Below are positions 55,537-64,000 of a stretch of DNA of 64,000 nt, piece by piece (within the stretch, counting starts at the first letter, position 1; every line of letters starts with the position of its first letter). Below the pieces are notes generated by a model. The model saw only the letters and a list, made by a program, of their open reading frames with translations, made no database searches and was not told the origin of the DNA. The stretch is from Neoarius graeffei. Its lineage: Eukaryota > Chordata > Actinopteri > Siluriformes > Ariidae. The stretch is from NCBI RefSeq assembly GCF_027579695.1, contig NC_083570.1:6939501-7003500 (forward strand), read 5' to 3'. Both the position numbers and the translations under genes were made by a program.

Positions 55537-57063
55537 CAGGGGGGTGTTTAGCCTATTTTTGGGGGTGCTCAAGCACCCCCAAAAACGAGCTCAGCACCCT
55601 CAACACTGCTTTTGGACGTAATTTTCAGAAATAAGTGCCCTTGCGCACTGCGCAATGAATGTGTGCGCGGGCGTGTGTGTGTTCTTGAATTCACCTGTTA
55701 CGTGATAGTTCTATGAGCAGTAAAATCCCTCTCCTCCGTGCGTCCCCTCTGATTGGGTTGCCTGTCCGCGCGAGTGCTTGCTACGACATGGTGGGTTTTT
55801 TTAACTGGATTCCATGCCGATGAGGAACTCGAAGTAGCACCTGAGTATTACTGGCATAGCGAGATGTGAAGGTACGGACTGGAGTTACAATTGTTAAACA
55901 CAACACAATATGCATAATGCAATATTGATGTTCCCTGGTCTATGAACAGAATGATAAAAACGACATTTATCATCCATATCGAGATACTTTTGTGCAGAGC
56001 TGTACAATTAAACAAATGACTATCAAAAGAACACTACCAAAATATAACAAATGTAAAATAATACACACTATTACACAATAACACATTAATTAACAATTAC
56101 CACTGTTCAAAATGAATAGCTCCAACATTACAAATGCAGTAGTAGGTCTTGTTTAGTTAAAAATATAACGTAAGTATTTGTCAGTGGTTGTATTATAAAT
56201 GTGTAGATATCATAGTTTATTGGGTCAGCTTCTGTTAAAACATTGCATAAGTCTAGTCTTCTTGTCTAGTTAAGTCTAGTCTAATGCCGCTTTTCCACTA
56301 CAAACGCGGCTGAGTCGGGCTGAGCCGTGCCGTGCTGAGTCGGGCTGAGCGGGGCTGTTGGAGTTGCATTTCGACTACAACCGCGCTGAACCGTGCTGGC
56401 TGGAAGTGGGTGGGCACATTGGGTGGAGTTAGCGAAAGTGGGTGGACGTCACGTGATGTCGTTAAGCGGCGCAAACAGTGACATCAGTGATCTTTTAAGT
56501 GGTAGTCTCACGACCCGAATAGTAAACAATAAACATGGAGGACATGGAGTCGTTAGTGTTGCTGGTCTTGGTGCTGTGGCTTGTCACCGACAACACGGAC
56601 AGATACTGGCAAGAGCGTATAGATGAGGCGAGGCGCATAAGGCTTCAGAAATTCTCGTAATTCGTAATTATTCTCCTTCCGGGTTTACGGTGTTTACAGA
56701 TCCCAGCGCGCTCGCGGGGCGTGTGTGGGCATGTGAGGACACTCCTCCTCACCAATCAGTGCACAGGGGAGTGTCTGCTCACGCCCCCAGCCTCACTCGG
56801 CACGGTTTGGCTCGCTTCAGCCCCACTCCAAAACGGTGCGAGTTTTAGGGGCTACGCAGGGCTGAAGCGAGCTGAGTCGTGCTGGTTTTTGGTAGTTGAA
56901 ACGCGAGCCGTGTCGGGCTGAAGCGAGCTGAAGTGAGCTGAAAAAGGGTAGTGGAAAAGGGCCATTAATGGGGAATAAACGTGGAAACACTGTCGTTCAA
57001 GCCAGGTGCCTCTGTCAGCTCTGGCTAAGCACCCCCAAAGATCAGATGCTAGAATCGCCCCTG
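55537..57063. mobile_element. hAT element with 8-bp target duplication, nested in tandem array
   Basis: CAGGGGGGTGTTTAGCC... to ...GAATCGCCCCTG, flanked by CTCAAATC (55529-55536, 57064-57071). The interior is non-coding and holds GGGGGTGCTCAAGCACCCCC, a perfect hairpin, near 55560. Interrupted by a Harbinger-type element. Confidence 0.85.
56285..56965 (+). mobile_element. Harbinger-type element nested in the hAT
   Basis: Imperfect terminal repeats (TGCCGCTTTTCCACTAC and ATGGCCCTTTTCCACTAC) flanked by TAA (56282-56284, 56966-56968), as Harbinger elements make 3-bp duplications. GC-rich GGGCTGAG-type subterminal repeats; a short ORF near 56534 (MEDMESLVLLVLVLWLVTDN) looks like a Harbinger transposase N-terminal stub. 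Confidence 0.75.
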
Positions 57064-57596
57064 CTCAAATCTAAAACTAATAAGATTTACTTTAAAATTA
57101 CAGAGAAACATTAGATTGTTAGTATAGACTTAAACCTTTTATATAACAAGCTACATATTTAATTACAGGTTGAATGTGTAATTACATGCAAATAAAAAGA
57201 TTTACCTTAAAATAACAAGTGTTAATATTGTTAGTATGGACATAAACTTTAATATACCAGGCTACATATTTAATTCCAGATAATTACTGTCATTTTACAT
57301 GAATTTGTATGTAATTTAAGAAAACTGAAAAGATCATGTAAAATGAATATTGTATTTCTGTTAAGAGAAATGTAATTTATCATTACTGTCATAATACTTA
57401 GACTAACAGATGGATTGATTTACAGAATGCCTACACTATTTTTAAAGAACAGGAAAACTGCTGTAAAAAATTAGTCAGACTTTAAAATTAGTTTTTTTTT
57501 TGTGTTCCTTATATCTGGAAATGTAATAATGACTTATTACAGAACGGTGAATTTTGTGATCAGGTGAAGTCTCTTATTTTGGAGGTTGAAGAGTTA

Positions 57597-59310
57597 AGGC
57601 CTCTGCATGCTTGTGCGACACGGCTTTTCGCAGACAGTTGTAATTTATCGTTGAGCAGCCCTTAAAACTATCCTCTTTCCATTCTCAAGTCCTCCTCTAC
57701 TGGAACCTTCTGTACAAACACAACTTCACGCCACACAACACACCTATCTGGAACTGCAGATATATTCTTCACAAAAACAAATCAATATATTTTAGCGAAT
57801 GGATGGAGAGGGACGTGTGGTCGATAATGCACCTGCTAGATGAGGATGGCAGTGTCTTATCATTTGATAACTTCTGTTTAAAACACGGCTTTCAATGTGA
57901 TCGACAACAATACAACAGGCTCATGAAATGTATCCCTCCTGCCTTTTTATTAATGGCCAAAAACTCAAAACAATTCACTTCTGCCCCTAGCCTTCCTAGT
58001 GCCTTAAGAGTAGGTGAGGACGACTTCATAAAGAAAGATATACCTAACCAAGTAATCCGAGGATTGTTCACTTCTTATCTCTTTCCTTATCACCAATATA
58101 AAAACTTTAATCCTAAAAATATTGATTCACACACTATCAAAAAACTACGCACTCTCACTTTAAACCTACCTATCCCTCCCAAGACAAAGGAACTCCACTT
58201 TAAAATATTTAATGACATATATCCCTCAGGGGAGCTTATTAACTACAGATTTAATATAGAGCTGAAGAATTGCATATTTTGTTGTGAAAATGTTGAAACT
58301 ACAGATCATTTATTTTTCTTATGTTTATACAGTAACGCCTTTTGGGACGATGTATTTGACTGGCTCTGTGAAAACATTCCTACCGTTCCTTTTTTAAACT
58401 TGAATCTACTCAAATATGGGTGTATACACGAAGACAAAAACATAGAGCTTTTAATAAATGTGGTGACGTGTTTAGGAAAATATTATATTCACAAATGCAA
58501 ATGCATAAAGACAATCCCCATTTTCCCTTCCTTTAAAAACGAGTTATGTTTGTACAGTAAATCCGTCAGATATTTAAAAACTAAGAGGAGTAACGAACTT
58601 GTATCAATAATAGACAGCTTCAATTTGTTATAATGTACCCCCCCTCCATTACTTTCTTTCGAGTGTCTTTTTTCCTTTCTTTCTTTCTTTCTTTTTATCA
58701 TTTTATTTATTTTTTTCCTCTTATGTTTTATTATTTCTTGATATGTGTACTATGTGTGCTATGTTCCTACAAGGTTCTGTAAAAAAGACATACATTTGCC
58801 TTAATGCTCTGTAAATCTTTGAAACTTCCAATAAAAAAAAAAAAAAATTATCGTTGAGCAGGAAGTAATAGGCGTGCGTGATGTTATTCACCGGCACAAC
58901 GCAAGGGGGCGCGAAGTCGCTAGGAGTAGTTGGTGGGTGTGGTTAGTGGAGTGTTTATCCTCCGGTTACTTATAATGACTAGAACTTTTTTTTTTTTTAT
59001 AATGACTAGAACTGGAGTCGTATAGATGTCCGTACTTCCTCGATCAACCACTCTTCATGCTGCTCCATCTTCGCTCGTGTTTTTAAAAATGCCGGTCGTG
59101 AAAACAAAACAAACCGGGAAAGTAGGGAAGCGGAAGTGCGTGTACAGCGGATGTAGAGTGGACCAATCAGAGCCCTCTTGTCTGCGAGGCTTCTGCGGTG
59201 GTCACAATTTTTGGGAGGTGCGCGCAGAGCGTCTGCGAAGGTGGGGGGGCTATGCAGACACTGTCTGCGACGCTATCTGCGAGGACTGGGTTGTCAGCAT
59301 AAATTGGCCT
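57597..59310. mobile_element. Harbinger-like non-autonomous element splitting the LINE
   Basis: Compared with the unbroken LINE at 41398, the sequence GAAGAGTTA|GACATG is split here: TTA is present on both sides (57594-57596, 59311-59313) and the element runs AGGCC...GGCCT. The 3-base TTA duplication is a Harbinger trait. The interior has CTGCGAAG/GTCTGCG words and no transposase. It contains a younger LINE insertion. Confidence 0.75.
57659..58847 (+). mobile_element. Young 5'-truncated LINE insertion, ORF2 C-terminus and poly(A) tail
   Basis: The reading frame is open from the first base to the stop at 58633, about 324 residues. It ends with a C-terminal zinc knuckle (CIFCCENVETTDHLFFLC) and then a 3'UTR with CTTTCTTTC repeats and an (A)14 tail. 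Target duplication TTATCGTTGAGCAG at 57645-57658 and 58848-58861. The open frame and exact duplication argue for a recent insertion. Sequence differs from the host LINE, so this is another L1/Tx1-group family. Confidence 0.92.
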
Positions 59311-60890
59311 TTAGACATGTCTGATAGGAGTAAATGGGAATGGTTTAAGTTTATGCTCAAACAAATAGCAATTGGCATGGGTAAAAAACTTTCACATATA
59401 AGGAAACAAGAACAAAAGGATCTGATTGATAAAATTAATACATTAGTAAATAACACACAACTATCCTTCGAAAACATTTCAGAATTAGTCACTGCAGTCT
59501 CAACTAGACGAAATGTACACAATAAAGGCAAATGGAGCTTCCACTCGATCAAGAGCTGGATGGATCGAACAGGGTGAAAAAAGTTCAGTGTATTTCTTCA
59601 GACTTGAAAATCAAAGACAAACTCAGGAAAAAAATGAGTCAGGTTACGACCAATGATAATATAATAGATCAGAAATGAGTACAGAATGGAATTTGGCTCG
59701 TTTATTGTAACTTAAATTTAATAAATCAGAATGTGACGTCTTATTTTATCCCATCAATGATGACATCAAAAAACTGGATGAAGACAAACATACACTTGAT
59801 GAGGAATGAACTATAACTGAAATTGCATTAAAACAAATGAAAAATGGCAAATCACCAGGAATCGATGGCTTAACATCTGAATTTTTAAAATACTTTTGGG
59901 TGGATATTAAAAAAAAAAATTATATAGAGCATTTTCAGAATGCATTCACAAAGGATGTTTATCCCCGACGATGAAGACAGGCTTAATAACCTTGCTACCA
60001 AAACCCAAAAAAAGACTTCTTGTTGCTAGACAATTGGAGACCTATAACCTTACTATGCAATGATTATAAATTACTTGCCTTAGTATCTGCTAATCGTCTA
60101 AAGCGTGGACTTGTAAAACTTGTAGACGAATATCAATCAGCCTTCATGAAGGGAAGATATATTCAAAACCACGTCCGACTGATTCTGGATATGATTGATG
60201 ACCAATCAATTATTCAATTTAAGATTTTACGTGTAATCAGACAAGGCTGCCCAATTTCACCAAAATTATTTATTTAATGTCCACAAATGCGAGCGTACTT
60301 AACCTTGTGGAATAATAGAACCATTACTATTAATAGGAAGACTTTGTTTCAACAAGAATGGAATGATAAAGTTTTAGATATTACTGGTCTAATGGATGAA
60401 AATGGACATTTAATGCAATTTAATTCATTTGTAGAAAAGTTTCATTTAAAATGTGTCTATAGAGAATTTAATGAAATTTGTAGAGCTATTCCACCTCCCT
60501 TAAGGTTCACGATAAAAAAATACCCTTGAATATTCAAAAGTGTCGGTCAAACTGCCTGAACTGAAAATTGGTGAAAGAAAATCTAATAACAAAGGAATTA
60601 GAAATGTTTTAAAATGGAAGCTATTCCCTGATTTAAAAAAGATAAAAGTAAGAATAACTGACAATGGAGGAACGCTAACAAATACACACTGTAGTTATCT
60701 GAGACGGCCAATTTCACCCACAGTGAAAGAAATTCAGTTTAATATACTGAACAATATTTATCCAGCTGCTGAAACTCTCAGGAAAAGGTTGAATTTGCTT
60801 CTGTCTGAAAATGAGTTCAGCACAGAAACTCCATCACTGGGGGAAACTTTATTCTCCTGTGCTCTTATCTTTTATTCTGCAAAGCTTTGA

Positions 60891-61505
60891 CTGTAATATT
60901 TGAATAAAAATCCCAAACTCACAGATAAACCTGGATTTATAAGGTTCTATCTGCGGGCCAATCATCATCCAGGCTGAATATGGGATGAACACGACATCGG
61001 CAGCCTGAACCGATCATGTACTGGATGTTCTAATGGAGTTTAAATATTGTTCAATGTTTTACAATCAAATCTCAGGGTTTAGAAACAACTTCAGATTTGA
61101 AAAAGTGAATGTGGATTTTACATCTTAGAACACAAGCAGAAAAATCAAATTCATTCCAAAAGTGATGTTTTATTTTTATATAGTGTGACCTGAACAGGTT
61201 TAAAATGTTGTTCTGTTCTGGCTTTATTACTGTTTATTAGTTATTTACTGAGATGCTGCTTAATATGAAACAAACAGAACTTTATAATGCGAAGGTTATG
61301 AGATCATTTTCTTTTTAAATTTGACGAGTTTCTTGACTGACAGTTAATTTTTAACATTTCCTTTTTAATTATTTTAAATTATTCATCTGTTTTAATGTAA
61401 ATATTAAAATGAGTGTTTTTGTGCAGCTGGATTGTGTTCTAGTGAAACAGACGACTGAGCAACAACGTGGCAACGTGCAGGAATTTTTCAGAAAACACTA
61501 CACAC
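60891..61505. other. 3' flank of finTRIM copy 2
   Basis: Inverse match to about 14473-15129. No ORF. The copy-1 AATAAA at the stop codon reads AATAAG here. Confidence 0.7.
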
Positions 61506-64000
61506 TTATTCTGGATCACACAATCTCACTGTAGAACTCCAGTAGACCCCAAACCCAGCGTATAGAGTCTGAGTGAATGTGGTGTGGACTCTGTGGAGGA
61601 GCTTCATCGTGTCAGAGACGCTGTAGAAGGACAGAGTTCCTGCACTGTGATCCACATACACTCCTATTCTGGAGGCTGATGTAACTCTGAGATCAGTCTC
61701 AATGCTGTTGTGATAGAAAGAGAGAGAAGAAGAAGAACACTGCAGACTCCAGGACTGACTGTTGCATCCAAAGTCACACTCATTACCCCATCCTTTCCTG
61801 CTGATGTCTTTATATGAGACTGATATTTCCACACCATCAGCACCGCTCCACTCCACCTCCCAGTAACAGCGTCCACACACACTCTCCTTACACAACACCT
61901 GCCACCAGGAATCAAATCTCTCTGGATGATCAGAGTAACGCTGCTCTCTCTCACTCCATCTCACCGCTCTGTTCTTCTCAGACAGAATGAGGCGACGATG
62001 TGCCGTGTTGGGATCCAGAGTCAGATAACAGAAATCTAAAATAAAAGAGAAAAACAAACTGAACAATGTGAACATGAATATCCGCGCTGGGGGCGTGGTC
62101 ACGAAAACAGCAGTTCAGTTGCAGTGAAAACTTTTCTCTGTAGAACCCTGTCACTCCCCCCTCCCCGGGCTCAAGAACACAACAAAAGGGCAATAATATA
62201 ACAACAACCAATCAGAATTCAGATACATCCTGTTGCCAAGTAAAATTGTTACCTGTCAAAGTTCTCGAGCCCTCGTGCTGTTTTACCGTTAGATCAATCA
62301 CATATCAGCTTAAACTAGCATTCTAAAACTAGTTAAAGATCCCACAGAAGAGAGCGACTCCCCCTGCCAGCCTCATGGAACGCAGTGTTTAAGGCTCCGG
62401 ATGGGTTTTATTTCCATTTATGAGGGAAAGGAACATACACCCTCCCGACAGTCAGTGCGCTATTCGCTTGGAAAACACATTTGCAAATTGGTAGAATGAG
62501 TTCATCATCACATGCAAGATTTGCAGTTAATCAAATGGATTTCATATTATTATTATTCATGAATTACTACAGTTCTGAACTTCAAATGTTAAAAGTCTGG
62601 CCTTTGGAGAGATGATGGAGACTCTTTTGGTGGAACACAACGGAGCAAAATATTGTGACCCTCTAATGTTGACCTGAAGTTGGCACCACTGGGGGTTGGC
62701 ATTGGGTTTTTGTCCCCACCAATGTTAATACCAAACCTACGCCCTTGCCTACATGTTATCTCGTTCTAATTGTTGTGACTTTTATCCAAATGACAGCTGG
62801 CAATACGTTGTTACTTTGCACTTTTTGTTGATCTGGGTACTAATCTTTGAGAAACTGGATTGGCAGAATGTTGCCTGTGAAGAAAAGAATGTCTTTTTAT
62901 TACCCTGTGCCAAGTTAATATTCACTTCAGTGCAATTTTTAAGAGCCATAAATTATTTTAATTTATTGTTTTTGTTGTGAGTGGTTTTGTTTGATTGTTG
63001 TTTTATTTAGCTTATTTATTTATATTTATTTATTTTTTACATTCCACTGTTGAATTGAATAAGTTGACTGAATTAAAAGTTTACTGTTCTATGAAAGGGT
63101 GTATTTGCATAATCATTATTATTTTAGTAGTGGCATAAAATTGTCTTGAAAAGACGTCAACAATAATATCGTTTATCGCAATAATTTCTGAGACAATATA
63201 TCGTCCAACAAAATTTCTGATCATGACAGGCCTAGACATGTGTGTGTGTGTGTGTGTTAGATGTACATTTCAGAAAGTCTTCTCTGCTCTGTGGTTCTGG
63301 TTCTGAAATGATCTGAACTGCTGCAGCTGTGGAGAGAAAAATAGAAACATGAGTTTGTGTAAAAGATGGAAAGAGTTTAAAGTGATCCAGTCAGTTTATT
63401 CATTTTAAATCAGTGTTTTAGTTCAAAGTGTCAGGTGAATAAAGTGTCTGCAGAAAAGAAAGCAGGAGCATCGCTAAGAAATAACACATCACTGTGTTTC
63501 TCCAGCAGGAACAGCTCCTCTTACCATGTGGAGGGATTTTGTTGAATTCCTCCTCACAGAATTCCTCGAGTCTCTTTTTCAGATCTGAGAGAGAATTCCT
63601 CACTCCATCAAATGAGAGATGTTGATGGACAGTGACGCTGGATGTGTGAAATGATGGTCTTTGAATTGGAGGAGAGCGACGTCCAGAAGCTAAAACCTAC
63701 AGAAAGCAAATGAAATGTAAAACCCACTTGTGATGTCAGACAGGGACATTTATTGTTCCCTTAATGAGAGGTGTTTTAGAGAGTGTGTGAGGAACAGCTG
63801 GCTCTGTAGATCAGACAGTGAGTGTTACCTGGAGGAAATGGATGTGATCGTGTGTGTGTGAAAGCTGCTCCAGCTCAATGACTCTCCTCTGAAGATCAGC
63901 AATCTCCTGCTCCAGGAGTCGTTCAGCTCGACTCAGTTCAGCCTTCTCCTGATCTCTGATCAGCTCCGTCACCTCCCAGCGCTTTTTCTCCATGGAGCTG
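61506..64000 (-). CDS. finTRIM-like E3 ubiquitin ligase, second copy (5' part outside window)
   Basis: Minus-strand exons mirror copy 1: 63829-64000 (coiled coil, cut by window edge), 63525-63696, 63267-63326 and 61506-62035. The last three have exactly the lengths of copy 1 (172, 60 and 530 bases) and the same phases, so the visible part is intact. The coiled-coil exon lacks two residues relative to copy 1. The last exon encodes a full PRY-SPRY/B30.2 domain (LTLDPNTAHRRLILSEKNRA ... GFGVYWSSTVRLCDPE). RING and B-box exons should lie to the right of the window. Expected role is as for copy 1: target recognition by B30.2 in a ubiquitin ligase. Differences from copy 1 cluster in the middle of B30.2. 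Confidence 0.9.
62036..63266 (-). repeat. Intron 5 of finTRIM copy 2 with conserved transposon sequence
   Basis: Inverse of 12691-13941, including the hAT-type MITE terminus near 63233 (GACAGGCCT) and the dispersed repeat at 62395-62670. Small indels separate the copies. Confidence 0.8.

Larger units (their letters stand above)
55310..57300. repeat. Tandem array (~100-120 base unit, about 4-5 copies), split by a hAT
   Basis: Units share TTACCTTAAAATTACAGAGA, TTGTTAGTATGGACATAAAC, TATATAACAAGCTACATATT and TTTGAATGTAAAAGTA. They lie at about 55313, 55430, 57080 and 57200. They directly follow the SAMD3-like gene and could be subterminal repeats of a larger element. Confidence 0.75.
57505..60890 (+). 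mobile_element. LINE (L1/Tx1 group) ORF2 copy beside finTRIM 2, split by a Harbinger-type element
   Basis: Starts in the post-endonuclease region (57505-57593), resumes at 59314 and continues through the reverse-transcriptase start (SPGIDGLTSEFLKYFW; PITLLCNDYKLLALVSANRL; YQSAFMKGRYIQNH), IRQGCPISPKLF and C-terminal segments to about 60890 (VKEIQFNILNNIYPAAETLR). The palm region with the catalytic Asp pair is absent. Inverted partner: 15130-16616. Confidence 0.88.

Overview
The window is a repeat-dense stretch of a vertebrate nuclear genome, almost certainly a ray-finned (teleost) fish. The evidence is: spliced finTRIM genes with PRY-SPRY last exons (a family expanded in teleosts), a BTG-family gene, DANA/Mermaid-like tRNA SINEs whose tails are built of GAGAT-type repeats, L1/Tx1-group LINEs, hAT, Harbinger, Tc1 and other DNA transposons, a DIRS-type element and a Penelope-like element. 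I cannot fix the order; an otophysan fish is plausible. No bacterial-style operons, CRISPR arrays or functional tRNA/rRNA genes are visible.

Host genes are few. (1) A BTG/TOB-family antiproliferative gene lies at 31658-32378 (+), with a TATA promoter. Its last exon recurs at 61-287 inside a ~4.2 kb segmental duplication (1-4330 versus 32092-36240), so the window starts inside a second BTG gene. Both copies carry three Pumilio-type sites in the 3'UTR. (2) A six-exon finTRIM gene lies at 9481-14471 (+), reading as an intact 548-residue RING/B-box/coiled-coil/B30.2 protein. A second finTRIM lies at 61506-64000 (-), cut by the window edge, and a truncated B30.2 exon lies at 29676-29873. The two large finTRIM copies and the LINE beyond their 3' ends form an inverted duplication (about 9-16.6 kb versus 59.3-64 kb).

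Layout: 1-4.3 kb duplicated block; 3.7-7.7 kb DIRS fossil; 7.7-8.9 kb repeat and Tc1 relics; 9.4-14.5 kb finTRIM; 15.1-23.9 kb two minus-strand LINE copies, each carrying the same hAT element at the same 8-bp target, plus a SINE and an LTR-like insert; 24-28.5 kb diverged repeats and two hAT elements, one with an ISL2EU-like insert; 28.5-31.2 kb finTRIM fragment, LINE and an element with 24-bp perfect terminal repeats; 31.2-36.9 kb BTG gene and a DIRS inverted-repeat palindrome; 37.3-37.9 kb minisatellite; 38.6-42 kb LINE with intact 5' end; 42-43.5 kb foldbacks, a Merlin-type transposase relic and a SINE; 43.8-48.4 kb THAP exon and a hAT carrying a Penelope element that itself carries a solo LTR; 48.4-54.8 kb a minus-strand multi-exon transposase gene (Kolobok-like, THAP-associated type) next to a divergent SAMD3-like gene; 55.3-57.3 kb tandem repeats split by a hAT that holds a Harbinger element; 57.5-60.9 kb a LINE split by a Harbinger-type element that holds a young LINE insertion; then the second finTRIM.

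The most unusual parts are the nested stacks with recognisable target-site duplications, the paired transposase/SAMD3-like genes that may be the cargo of one large DNA transposon, the core-less DIRS palindrome, and clustered amino-acid replacements between the two finTRIM B30.2 domains. Splice sites and family names are read by eye, so junctions are predictions.
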